Virus record (IMG/VR): IMGVR_UViG_3300025151_000035
Coordinates: 1-62,795 of that record
Reading direction: 5' to 3' (one strand)
Origin: a virus
Length of the DNA stretch: 62,795 bases
The notes below the pieces were generated by a model. The model made no database searches. It saw nothing but the letters and a program-made list of their open reading frames with translations, and was not told the DNA's origin. Position 1 is the first letter of the stretch. Each line of letters begins with the position of its first letter. Positions 11,501-20,128 of the stretch are shown here, piece by piece. The translations under genes and the position numbers were made by a program.

Positions 11501-14500
11501 CATCTCTTTCTCCTGTAGATAGGTCTAAGAAATCTTCAAACTTTACAGATATTTCCTGCTGTTCTCCGGCTTCGTTTGTAAATGTTCCTCCTTGAAGTGC
11601 ATCTGCAAAGTAAGCTGTAAGTGTAGAGTTAAGGTCTGCTGTAAATCGAGCTGTAGTTTCTCCAGCTAACTTAGCTGACATCATTACATCATCTGCAACA
11701 TCTAAATTCTCTACAGTTCTTTGAGCATTTTTAAAACCTCCCCTCTCAATCTTTGCAAAAAGTTCCTCAACACCTTGAAGATCAAAATCTGTATCCAAAG
11801 CTTTATCCAGTTTGAACATAGCTCTGAATGTGTTCCTGATAAAGTTGAAAAGCTTTTTAAAGAAGTTTTCTTCTCTAGGTGTAACTGTGTCTTTACCTAT
11901 CTTATACTTTCCTTTTGAAAGTGCATACCTTCTAAACTCTTCTGCAAGCCACTCCTCTGTCTCCTTATCCGTAAACTCTGAAAGAGGTTTTGATTTAGGC
12001 TTATAAGATCTGTCTTGCTCTCCTTTAGCTATCTCTTGATAAGGTACCGCTTTACCTTTAAGGTTTCGTACAATATCATATATCTTATTTCTATCTTCTT
12101 TTGATAGCATTGTAAGAGATACATCGTGGAAAGCCTCATGGTATAGTGCCCCACCTGGTGCAAGGTTGGATACTAAGATCTTACCATCTCTTCTAAGCAT
12201 GGCATAACCTTCTCCACTCATACCTTTAACCATACCTATAACAGGTATTATTTCAGCAGAGGTCATTCCTTTTACTCGAGCTAACTCTTCTGCAAACTCC
12301 TCTTTTATATAGTCATCTGAGGCAAGCTCATAAGAACTTGAAAGAAAGTTTTCTTCTTCCCCAGGCTTAGGAGCTTCAAACGTATTAGAATCAGGAGAAG
12401 CATCTGTATCAGAGCTAGAGTTTAACCACTCTTCTACGTAACCTTTAACTTCATCTGTAAGATTTCCTTCTTTGTAAAGTTCTTCAAGACGTTTACCTGA
12501 AGCATTCTTATCATCAAGGTATTCAAATACAAGATCTTTAGATGCCATATTTAATGCATCATCTATCTGAGCTTGTTGAGCTTTTGCAGCTTCATCCTTT
12601 ATAGCTTGATCAGCTTTTTCTTCTGGGGATAGTTCTTGATCAGCCCGTTCTCTAGCATTATTCATAACATCCTCCATGGTTTGACCCTGATCTGGATCAG
12701 GCGGTGTTGGAGGCTGTGGAGTAAATCCTTGTTCTTTCAAAGTCTGTAAAGCAGCTCGTGCTCCTGCTTCTGCAGCATCTGCTAATTCTTGCTCCCTTTT
12801 AGTTTTAAAAGTAGTTTTAACTGCAGGCGCTTTAGCTCTTCTCCCCGCTAAAGACTCTCTTCTTTTTTCTGAAGGATCAAATTTGATATATCCACCTAAA
12901 GCTCTAGGAGCATCTAGAGGTCTAAAGTTTACAGTCTTACCATCTCTTGTCTCTTTCATAAAGATAGGAGTAGCTCTTGTCATTAATGGTGACTGCCCTA
13001 TATCTCTATCTCTTAATAAGTACTCGTTATAGTTTCTCCAAGAGACGTTTGTTTTATCTTCATCTACGCCTAAATTTTCATCAAGTACAAGCTCTACCCA
13101 TCCATCGGTTGCTGTACCGAGGCTACCTTTATTTACGTTATGGTATTTTGTAGATAAGAAGTCAGTAAATGCTTTAACTACTTCAGTACCTTCTTCAAAA
13201 TCCTTAAGTTCAATTGTTTGCTCATCAGCTCCAAATACTAAAGATCCTTTATTGTGGTATAGTTGAAAATCTACATTATCCTTTTCCTTCTTAGAAGATT
13301 GGAAGTATATAAGATCTTCAATTGCTTTTTTAAGATTAACCTTTTTACCTTCTACTTCTATAGTAAAGGCTTGAAGGTTTTTCATTGCAGCTTTATAAGC
13401 TTCAGGAGTTTTTTTCTTTTTCTCTTCAGCTATAAACTCTTCACGTTTCTTCAAAAACAGATGTAATAAGCGAGATGCGTTTACAACTTCTTCTTCAGAA
13501 AGGGTTCTTCCCACCATAGGAATAGGCATCTGCCTTGCAGTATCCTGTGCCCATACAAGTCCCGGTCTAGTAGCAACAGTAGTTTTACCTATAGGTAGGC
13601 CTATTGTGCTAGTAAGTCCTTCATTAGATGATCCTATATATAAAGGAACTTTGCTGTATTCGTTTTTACCGTTAAGCTTTCCACTGTTCTGCTCAGGTTC
13701 TTTATTAAGAATAAGCTCCCCAATAGATTTTTCTTTGATAGGGTATAGGAATATCTCTTGATTTTCTTTAGCCTGATCAATAATCTCATTTCTCCAAGAC
13801 TCATGTGCTGCTCGAATATCTTCTCTCTCAGAGTCTTCTAGATTATAATCATTTCTAAACCTCTCCCTACCATCTATGTCTAGTGTAGGAAGCATAGAGT
13901 TAGCAAAGACCAATCCTTTACCTTGCTCATCTTCTACAGTTACAAACTCATTTACGTTTTCAAACTCAGTTTTACCTGTCTTCTTATTATAGGTGCTTTT
14001 TTGATTTTGAAATACTACGAGTTTAATCTCAGAGCTAGGAAGACCCTGCTCTATTTCTTCTGGAGTTCTATAGAAATCTTCTACAGTAAGCATATCCCCT
14101 AACTCTTCTGGGATATTGTTTACAGTTATTGCAGCTACAGAGTGGCTGTAGTAAGTCTTTTTAGTTGTCTTACTGTGATTAACTGCAAGCTTAACAGAGT
14201 CTTTCCAGTTATGGAATCTTAAAACAGATATAGCGTGAGCAAGTCTTCTTTGCTCATCCTCTGTAGGATTGTCTACATCCTTAAGTTCTTTGTAAGTATC
14301 AAGCGCTCCTTCTTTTATACCCTTACTCAGATCCTTTTTATGGTTGGTTACAGTTTTAGAGTACCCGGTATCTTTAATATCAGGCTTCCTTAAAACTTGT
14401 ACTCCTTCTTTAGAGTTAGATGCATCTTCAAAAGAGTAATCATAGTCTTTACTTGGCTTTGTAGGAGAGGATGTATCTTTCTCCACGCCTGTCATAGAAT

Positions 14501-17500
14501 CTATCTTTGCGAATGTGTACAATCGCATATAAGAATCATCTAGCACTGTAGCCGCAGTAGACAAAGCTTTACTTTCAACAGATTCTTTTTCAAATATCTG
14601 TCTATTTCCTCTTTCTTTTAGAGCGTCTATAGCCTCCTGTGTGATCTTAAGCTCTCTGTTTAGAAACTCCCGATCCTTTAAAATCGCATCTTTATTCTGT
14701 TCATACCATTCAGGTATTTCTTCTAAGTTCAGTTCACTAAGTGCAAGATCAGAGGAAAGGTCATAATCTATGTTATCATAGAATAACTTACTTAAAAGGT
14801 TTCTCTTCTTATATAATTCAGCTAAGGCTGCTTTAACTTCTTCTGTAGCAGCATCCATAGCTTTAAAGTGCTCCGTATGGTAGTCTTTAATGCCTTTAAT
14901 TTCCCGCATCATCTCTAGACTGAAAGCAGAAAGGTCATCTTCAATACCCAGTGTAGCCATCATCTGTTCTACACTGCCATGCATTTCTGCTGCGTAAGTG
15001 TCTAGATTAGGGGGTGTTTCTTCAAACTCTTCTATTATAGCTAAAGACTCTAAAAGACTGTCTCTATCCTTAGCAATATCCTGTAAGATGGTCTCACCCT
15101 CTGCAATAGTTCTTTCAATATTATTGATAAGATCTAAAGCGTCTTTATTGGACATGAACTGTCCATTCTTTTTACGTATCCTTTGTCCGGCTTCAAGCTT
15201 ATCTACAAGTTCTGCAAGGTCTCCTAAGTAAGAATCTATAAGAGCCTGTGTTTCCTCTGCCTGCCTTTCAAAGCCTTCAATCTGTCTAAGCGTAACCTTT
15301 TTAGCTTCTGCAATCTTAGACTTGAAATTCTCAATACGTTCTTTTTCTTTTTTCTCTCTTCTCTTTTTAGCAGCCTTCTCCGCCTCTGTAAGATCAGTAT
15401 CCATTGCATTGATCTTCTCCTGAATACTTTGGATAGCCTGTGGACGATATGTAGGATCCATAAGCTGCTTGTACATCTCTACAGCTTTTTGTCTTCTAGC
15501 TCTAAGTTTTCTAAGATCTATAAGATAGGTCTGTACCTGGTCTCCATTTACAGCTACTCCATCTGGATCTGATTCAAACCAAGGCTTTATAATCTCTTCA
15601 AACTCTTGTCCAGAAAGTTTATTGTCTTCACCCACTTCTTTTGCAAGCTCAGATAGCTCAAGCTTTCTATCATACAATTCTTTAAGCTGCTCTTTAACTT
15701 CATCAGTTTGCTCTCCCATTTCAAGAGCATTTATGATAGTTTCCATTTCAGCTATAGCAGCTCTTATAGGTGCGTCTTCATAAAATGCACCTATATCTAC
15801 ACTTCTAGTATTGCCTTCTGCATCAGTGTAATCTATAGTAGATGTTCTATCTTCTCTTTCAGCTTTACCCTCTTTATCTACAGACCATGCAGTACTGGAT
15901 ACTTTACCTCCTGTAAGTCTAGCTACTTCTTTTATTAGAGCTTCTTCTCTCTCTTGAACATTATCCATTACAGATAAGCTATGGATAAGCTGCTTACGCA
16001 AATACCCCATAGAGCCTACTTTTTCTGACTCAAGTACCTTTTGCTTATCATCAAGTCTAAGATGCTCATCAACTTTTTCTACAGCTTCTTTTATCTTAGC
16101 AGCTCTTTTTCTAGTAGCCTCTACTACTTCAGACTTACGAGTATTTATTTCTGCAGACGGTAAGCTTTCTTCTGTATACCCTCCAAGTTCTCTGAACTCT
16201 GCCTCTGACATTTCAAGAATGTCCTGAGTTTGAGATTCGATATCCTCGTATTGACCTGTCATGATCTTAGCCATGACAAAATCAAAGAAATTATCATGCT
16301 CAAGATCTTTTACCAATGAAAGATCACCTCCTTCATAAGCACTATCTAAAAGCTCACTTCGTTTAGCTACGTTCATGAAAAAACTTCCATGTTGGCGTAG
16401 AGAGTTCATAACCTCCGGGTGATCTTTTTGAAGCTGTTCAAGTTTATTTATATACTCTCTTCTAAATTTAGTGTCCTTATATGCTTCTACAGCGGTCATA
16501 TTAACACCAGGTACACCTAGTCCACCTAGCATAGCACCTATAACGACTTCTTTAAGTCCTTCTGTAGTAGTGTAAGACTGTTCTGCACCGTACATAAAAG
16601 AGTCATATACAGAGTCGAATAGGTCATTCATACCTGCATCTTCTCTGATACCGGATAGAAGAGCGTAGTCTGCAGAAGCTCTACCCATTGCTCCTTGAAG
16701 ACCTTCTTCTACAAATCCTTCGTATCCTGCAGTTCCTAAAGTAGATCCTACTACTCTAGCTGCATCTCCTATCTTTTTACCGCTTTCGGTACGTGCTGCA
16801 TCTCCTACCTTCTTAGCAAGTCTACCTGCAGCAGTATCACTGAGGTATTCTTTAGCAGCATTTTTAATGGTCTTTTGAGTTTGCCCTGCGTACTTTAAAG
16901 TACTGTTTACACCAGGCAGATTTCGTATTATATCTTTTGCTCCCTGACCATAAAGCTTAGGTATCATAAGCATGTTACTCATACCTACTAAAGCAAAGTT
17001 ACCTGCAAATACACCGTTAGATATAGTAGTAGACTCGTTCTCTATCTTTTGTCTTTCGTCTGTAGTAAGAGCTTCAAGCTTTTCATCTTCAGACATTACA
17101 GACCAGTCCAGTCCCTTATTTTCTAAAGCTACTTTAACAAGGTTTTCTTTTATAGTGTCGTAAGAATGTCTGGCTTCTACACCTGACTCATAACTTGCAC
17201 CGGTTGCCAGCTGTCGAATGAGCCTACTTCCTTGAAGTATATCTTTTCTATTCATAAACTCTGCACCTCTACCGATAACTCCTTCTATTCTATTTGCTCT
17301 AGAAGAGTTTTTAAGGAGTCTTGTAGCTTGCTGCATACGAGCAAATGTTGCTCCTAGTGTAGCACTTCCTACACCTGCTGTAAGCATTTCGGTCAGTACA
17401 GCTCCTGCTACGAAGCTCATACCGTTCATTACCTGGTCAGACCAGAAGTTTGCAGTACCCATCTGGTCCCACAATCCTTTATTTCTTTCTTGTACTGTAT

Positions 17501-17984
17501 AATGGTTAGGTAGAGTTTCATCCATATACTTATTGATGTCGTCTATACCTCTTGCAAACTCATTATTATAGAACGAGTTAAACTCACCATCTCTAATACC
17601 TGAGTAGATTCCATACCCTAGACCTATAGTACTACCTACAACGTTAGTAAGGGTTTTACCTCCGAACTTTAATAGACCGTTACCCCACTTATCTGCAACT
17701 GTTTGAGTGTATCCTCTAAACTCTTGTAGATTTTGAGCTTGTTCAATATTAGCAACTTCAAAATCTTGCTTATACTTTCCAAACTCTGGATCTATATATT
17801 CACCTACAGCTTGTACTTCAGCAGTTGGAGTAGCCTCTTGTATAAGACCTAAAGCACTTACACCTGAAGAAATAGCATCTATTTCTGCTTGGAGCTCTTC
17901 TTGACTAAGTGATGGTACTATAGGGTCAGTTTCAGGAGTTAGATCAGTTTCTAACCCTTCTACGATTTCATCTTCTTCATCCAT
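5547..17984 (-). CDS. Giant virion-packaged DNA-dependent RNA polymerase with a fused zincin domain (4145 aa)
   Basis: Residues 3348-3352 are DFDID in the context KSGSDFDIDKLVLYFP, preceded by RIPTDGIHSIEAIKV and GFLPRSAGPTVVIP. This is the metal-binding DxDxD loop and the adjoining double-psi beta-barrel of the crAss-like phage polymerase, characterised for phi14:2 gp66, which is injected with the DNA and transcribes early genes. Here the protein is about twice that length. H1949-E-A-F-H1953, with a Glu-rich EEWLAEEF segment about 57-63 residues later, is a zincin (HExxH...E) metallopeptidase signature upstream of the polymerase core. The first 540 residues hold several Gly/Ala-rich hydrophobic stretches, possibly membrane-active, and residues about 600-1100 are heavily coiled-coil. 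The polymerase assignment is firm, while the protease role (self-processing or host target) is inferred. Confidence 0.92.
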   Translation of the reverse strand: MDEEDEIVEGLETDLTPETDPIVPSLSQEELQAEIDAISSGVSALGLIQEATPTAEVQAVGEYIDPEFGKYKQDFEVANIEQAQNLQEFRGYTQTVADKWGNGLLKFGGKTLTNVVGSTIGLGYGIYSGIRDGEFNSFYNNEFARGIDDINKYMDETLPNHYTVQERNKGLWDQMGTANFWSDQVMNGMSFVAGAVLTEMLTAGVGSATLGATFARMQQATRLLKNSSRANRIEGVIGRGAEFMNRKDILQGSRLIRQLATGASYESGVEARHSYDTIKENLVKVALENKGLDWSVMSEDEKLEALTTDERQKIENESTTISNGVFAGNFALVGMSNMLMIPKLYGQGAKDIIRNLPGVNSTLKYAGQTQKTIKNAAKEYLSDTAAGRLAKKVGDAARTESGKKIGDAARVVGSTLGTAGYEGFVEEGLQGAMGRASADYALLSGIREDAGMNDLFDSVYDSFMYGAEQSYTTTEGLKEVVIGAMLGGLGVPGVNMTAVEAYKDTKFRREYINKLEQLQKDHPEVMNSLRQHGSFFMNVAKRSELLDSAYEGGDLSLVKDLEHDNFFDFVMAKIMTGQYEDIESQTQDILEMSEAEFRELGGYTEESLPSAEINTRKSEVVEATRKRAAKIKEAVEKVDEHLRLDDKQKVLESEKVGSMGYLRKQLIHSLSVMDNVQEREEALIKEVARLTGGKVSSTAWSVDKEGKAEREDRTSTIDYTDAEGNTRSVDIGAFYEDAPIRAAIAEMETIINALEMGEQTDEVKEQLKELYDRKLELSELAKEVGEDNKLSGQEFEEIIKPWFESDPDGVAVNGDQVQTYLIDLRKLRARRQKAVEMYKQLMDPTYRPQAIQSIQEKINAMDTDLTEAEKAAKKRREKKEKERIENFKSKIAEAKKVTLRQIEGFERQAEETQALIDSYLGDLAELVDKLEAGQRIRKKNGQFMSNKDALDLINNIERTIAEGETILQDIAKDRDSLLESLAIIEEFEETPPNLDTYAAEMHGSVEQMMATLGIEDDLSAFSLEMMREIKGIKDYHTEHFKAMDAATEEVKAALAELYKKRNLLSKLFYDNIDYDLSSDLALSELNLEEIPEWYEQNKDAILKDREFLNRELKITQEAIDALKERGNRQIFEKESVESKALSTAATVLDDSYMRLYTFAKIDSMTGVEKDTSSPTKPSKDYDYSFEDASNSKEGVQVLRKPDIKDTGYSKTVTNHKKDLSKGIKEGALDTYKELKDVDNPTEDEQRRLAHAISVLRFHNWKDSVKLAVNHSKTTKKTYYSHSVAAITVNNIPEELGDMLTVEDFYRTPEEIEQGLPSSEIKLVVFQNQKSTYNKKTGKTEFENVNEFVTVEDEQGKGLVFANSMLPTLDIDGRERFRNDYNLEDSEREDIRAAHESWRNEIIDQAKENQEIFLYPIKEKSIGELILNKEPEQNSGKLNGKNEYSKVPLYIGSSNEGLTSTIGLPIGKTTVATRPGLVWAQDTARQMPIPMVGRTLSEEEVVNASRLLHLFLKKREEFIAEEKKKKTPEAYKAAMKNLQAFTIEVEGKKVNLKKAIEDLIYFQSSKKEKDNVDFQLYHNKGSLVFGADEQTIELKDFEEGTEVVKAFTDFLSTKYHNVNKGSLGTATDGWVELVLDENLGVDEDKTNVSWRNYNEYLLRDRDIGQSPLMTRATPIFMKETRDGKTVNFRPLDAPRALGGYIKFDPSEKRRESLAGRRAKAPAVKTTFKTKREQELADAAEAGARAALQTLKEQGFTPQPPTPPDPDQGQTMEDVMNNARERADQELSPEEKADQAIKDEAAKAQQAQIDDALNMASKDLVFEYLDDKNASGKRLEELYKEGNLTDEVKGYVEEWLNSSSDTDASPDSNTFEAPKPGEEENFLSSSYELASDDYIKEEFAEELARVKGMTSAEIIPVIGMVKGMSGEGYAMLRRDGKILVSNLAPGGALYHEAFHDVSLTMLSKEDRNKIYDIVRNLKGKAVPYQEIAKGEQDRSYKPKSKPLSEFTDKETEEWLAEEFRRYALSKGKYKIGKDTVTPREENFFKKLFNFIRNTFRAMFKLDKALDTDFDLQGVEELFAKIERGGFKNAQRTVENLDVADDVMMSAKLAGETTARFTADLNSTLTAYFADALQGGTFTNEAGEQQEISVKFEDFLDLSTGERDAQIRMAYFNAWTNMYNDLLAKYNSAKEGSEEQAQTLATLKYLYGDEAGGRQKRLEAVQLHKQFLSELGLDFEIEDTRDEDEVSSRMFADVSDRMEMSPTDSAKGIVKLLLGTIPINTGETNSTGLRGVYELKTVLKTLQTNLEGTLDFETQLEIIDGISEDYEWAPQVLERLGDYEMDGGTAIETVLLHTAVRSQFAKTMYDTQYTILQENGRIGNIDPSLERNLKSIRARWDSFLRSKEKTSAHMTMSPEGSIVFDNKAKANFNREKLTLEEIRDKVILKGYGMKLDALEHIGITFSNREKLEEILEIDPERTLKNSEMTYKEVLEDGLAFVYGDLIKGTTNLAALFDREEAQSVTRMNALAKLELETTKMDYEFQHQNPEGKIVYSISLNNYLTTIANTGMDKLRGVYYSSPKNLSKNPYAFSSLTLKALQENENKNIDIIIREGLTIEGVGETGVKTSKLRPTDNLVSYVESIMQGIMPLLQAADISTNFAIRFPIQDFKTIDSAKEAFLGYLMDEIMAVNKGRKEGIDVDYFTERINRPGLGSLRMFESLMSKVDTSIIDRMTEIMNDPKAGRIDVQKFVNENSDQIFESIDANLRVNMRTLKDYMLDLKVIHDNEDGTYQVLGLNREHFSKELPDNINSEQLDAFLEEVITKQTVYKNETFKVFFGDPAFYKALFKRIKGAAGVKDIFSVDPQLDKWLNESENARAKYDGRKSDGTEDLAVIQEPQRVTPYYNEYLETLSPEIAAAYRRAADKADGTLLLTLPSYREMAIRGNTWSVEQERAYENAMRGDVLTEEEYGKFPPLKFQYFGYLPNGNVDTQVPGFFKMSAAPIYPGLAKMGNETFPGILNMYDFLTSNKLGGLILPSAFKIGVPGDAGQLQLMDGDVIRSSEDLTASFSEGQKVNIDYTFMGTQLEVPSKFKGKSPLATQARVQVLSDLFEDGQLREEFRELAPTVERYNEVLNALIDRGYKELLDELNLEESIDDQGIRTYTVKNQDYSKFLEAIKDESIRRQMPMQLMASLDKLQERNDAKKPMYFDAVSNKGRLEGVLWSLAGKRVIRQKFDGDMYVQQSSLGFETAKIEDVPGVRLKELKPYTVGDQYMEVYLPHHFKEMVDKDVVITQEGIFADGELIGGLDLVEMIGIRIPTDGIHSIEAIKVKGFLPRSAGPTVVIPSEMVTKSGSDFDIDKLVLYFPSYKKVGNRLVKEKFYPTLEEWYNAQDRVTPEELEQLKGDSLTQALVYNFAKSVGKQPFEDWKKDNPEATVYNVQSRGAMQNAVMEDMIALLQAKGVTNEEAKQERFDTWMQPVNTSDAENVAEKITDLYKGTDKLPDLSGITDYNLNTDIPYLIKVSEAFNKGKTLVGIAALASTHNIKGQMAGLRLNAKDMSIQLPGRLAKVRLNFEGFDPLAESYSLGRTMNINNTMRISDAISQLVNASVDVVNTPILHILNINPDNANMWMFLIRAGVDMETIAMFANQPIVKDYLSKLEVGRSRTMKVMEKSEYEEEIAKSLRKKYATSYKVPETESGVRAFNSDILAETVAQDVNDLTEKQKFEQLQILTDMMVYSKIGDDLGNIVTAQSFDTKVPKNRNHLRVVLDMYESAVSTDLFENVERISGMNIPGSVAAEELSETDESEPANFMKAMTSYNFSMQTVFNEMFLTEKAGEQYRDDFRRVQKIFTNPKIKGLSVDDRARILSKFEDGFISFILQNAYKEGMIPLGNNIETLMFGDDSMANRLQKIQDPKGDHPLRDNPFILSLVPVLSASREGQDRTNDYLQPVSRTMTSYEMRTIFDGFNDIRATDPDLARAFVQTALLQSGVGSSPVSFLNTIPGDFVLEYMEDYLDSYLNGSSQLNIEGSYFDKFFMDNHNDRQIVPKDNSFSQKLYPFTYKITKESLQARKAARKAGLPLPKVQKYFYRNFKADRSGGAANSMQSVSIPVTGSRTFVNMTDTIRIPRNEMLDKNRISPDNNEGDVDITCYTA

Positions 17985-18001
17985 ATTGTAAAGATAGAGT
18001 A

Positions 18002-20122
18002 TTAAGGATTTTGGTATGCATCTTTAGAGTCAATTTGATCATGCCAAACTTGACTTCCAGGTATTCTACTGTTTAAGAAGGTTTTCATTGCTCCCTCAGT
18101 AATAGCATTGATGTAATTACCTGCTCCAGGAGTAGAACTTATCAATGTTCCGTCTGGAGCTCTTACAATTAAAGAGATATCTGATACATACGATAGCTTA
18201 CCATTTTTATCTCTCTGAGGTAAAATATCTTCTTTAAGGTATCTTATGTTTCCATCTGCAGATACTGTAGGAATAGGCACTTCTACTCCTCTATAATTTC
18301 CTTGCTGAATAGCTACCAGTCTAGATGCAGGTTCAAAGAACTGTCTGTTATTTATTGCAGACTCTACAAAAATACTTCTAGATCCCGGCTTATCATTTCT
18401 AGTAACAATCATTTCATACGCACCAGGATGTTTAGGGTCAAAAGAAGTTCCTCTGATCTGTATCTTATAAGGAGTATCTGTAAAATCTTTTGCCCCCTCT
18501 GCAGCATTTTCAATAGCTTTTATAAGATCTATTTTATTTTCTACAGCATCACTTTCAGTTTTAAAGAAAAAATAGTCTGCTAAAGTATCTGACCACTGAT
18601 CAATATTTACAGGGGCTCCACCACGAACTTCCGGATCGTACAATTTTGTATCTGCAGAAATAATATCTTCTGTCATCAAAGAGGCTATAGCTTCTCTTCC
18701 TGCAGTAGGTATACCTCTGATCTTTCTAACTTGATGCGTTCCCTGCGTAAACATTTTTTCTAAAGCTTCTATATGCTCTGCATCTGTAGCATTAGGATCT
18801 CTTATATCTTGATATTTTTCAAGCATATAGACATATCTACCGTAGTCATCATCTATATCTAAAGGATTTGTGCTTGTACTAGGCTGTCCTGTAACTGGAT
18901 CTAATACTTGAACTTGTGCCAACTGCTCCATAGCTCTTGCAAGTGCAGTTGCTCTATCTACATCTAAAGTGGCGCTTATTGTATTTCCAAGAAGCTGTTT
19001 ATCCTTATAACTTAATTCCTCATATACAGGATTAGGCATAGATGTATTACTTCTTAAACTACCATCCTTATTAAAAGCTTTGCTTTTTCCTTGACTAATA
19101 TTCTTTCTAGCCTTATCCCATCGAGTTTTAGTTTCATTCAAATCTACTCCTGGGCTGTAAGGAGTATATACTAAAGTTTTGTCAGTTGACGGGTCAGTAG
19201 TTTTAACTACAGGATCTCTAGGTATAGAAGTTAAAGTTTGAGTCATACCTATTTGAGTCTGACCTGCAAGTCTAAGATCTTCTATAAGAGCTGTCCTTAT
19301 CTGTTCAGGTGTAAACAATTGACTTGTAGCCCTATTTATAGTTCTACTAAGATCCTTTTGGCGTTGTAAGCCCTCGTCAGTTCCTTCATATAATCCTACA
19401 AGCTGTTCTGCAAGTCCAAATACTTTTTCATCACTTAGCCATTGTCCTGACATAAGAAACTTTTCAGCTTTATCCTTTGGTAAGCCTGGATATACTTTTT
19501 CAAGTAACTGTATTGCTCTAGGATCTTTAGCAATATTTTTCATTATCTCATAAGCCTTTGCTTGATGATCTAATACTTGCTCAGAGTTTCCTAGGTATGC
19601 ACCTTGAACTCCTGAATCCCAAGAGTTCCTTAGATCTTTCATAATAATGTTACCTTCCGAATCATACTGAGCAATTCCTCTTACAGGGTCATCTGTAGGC
19701 TGGCCAGTTTCAGGATCTATAAGATCTGGTACAATATTGTAATCTTTATACTTGCTAGGATTAGCTGCTATAAGCTGCTTTTCCTTTTTCATAGTTTGAA
19801 AAGATTCTACAGCATTTTTAACATTATTATCAGTCATAAACCTTGTAAGAGAATCTGATACTGCAAAGTTTGCAAGATCATATCTACCTGTTTCGAGAAC
19901 GCCTTGCATAGTATTCTCTATATCATTTTCTAAAGTATTGATATACTTTGAGTCTACGTCTGTAGTTTCTAGAGCTCCAATAGTTCTCTTAAGAGTATCG
20001 TACTCTGCTTTATTCTGATTAAACTCTTGCCGGGTTCTATCAGCTAACTCCTCTCTACGACCCGTAGCAAAGTTTGACTCGTACGGAGTAAAATCAAATG
20101 TACTGTAGTTTTCTTGTGCCAT
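18002..20122 (-). CDS. Probable virion cargo/structural protein (706 aa)
   Basis: The protein is soluble, helical and without obvious membrane segments. It begins with STFDFTPYESNFATGRREELADRTRQ and continues into coiled-coil. The middle has repeated phrases of the type DPETGQPTDDP and DPVTGQPSTSTNP. It lies between the 906-residue protein and the virion polymerase gene, 17 nt from the latter and 6 nt from the former. In crassviruses this position, after the muzzle gene and before the polymerase, is occupied by capsid cargo proteins. No catalytic motif is recognised. Start: ATG at 20122 after an A-rich leader. Confidence 0.6.
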   Translation of the reverse strand: MAQENYSTFDFTPYESNFATGRREELADRTRQEFNQNKAEYDTLKRTIGALETTDVDSKYINTLENDIENTMQGVLETGRYDLANFAVSDSLTRFMTDNNVKNAVESFQTMKKEKQLIAANPSKYKDYNIVPDLIDPETGQPTDDPVRGIAQYDSEGNIIMKDLRNSWDSGVQGAYLGNSEQVLDHQAKAYEIMKNIAKDPRAIQLLEKVYPGLPKDKAEKFLMSGQWLSDEKVFGLAEQLVGLYEGTDEGLQRQKDLSRTINRATSQLFTPEQIRTALIEDLRLAGQTQIGMTQTLTSIPRDPVVKTTDPSTDKTLVYTPYSPGVDLNETKTRWDKARKNISQGKSKAFNKDGSLRSNTSMPNPVYEELSYKDKQLLGNTISATLDVDRATALARAMEQLAQVQVLDPVTGQPSTSTNPLDIDDDYGRYVYMLEKYQDIRDPNATDAEHIEALEKMFTQGTHQVRKIRGIPTAGREAIASLMTEDIISADTKLYDPEVRGGAPVNIDQWSDTLADYFFFKTESDAVENKIDLIKAIENAAEGAKDFTDTPYKIQIRGTSFDPKHPGAYEMIVTRNDKPGSRSIFVESAINNRQFFEPASRLVAIQQGNYRGVEVPIPTVSADGNIRYLKEDILPQRDKNGKLSYVSDISLIVRAPDGTLISSTPGAGNYINAITEGAMKTFLNSRIPGSQVWHDQIDSKDAYQNP

Positions 20123-20128
20123 AGTTAT

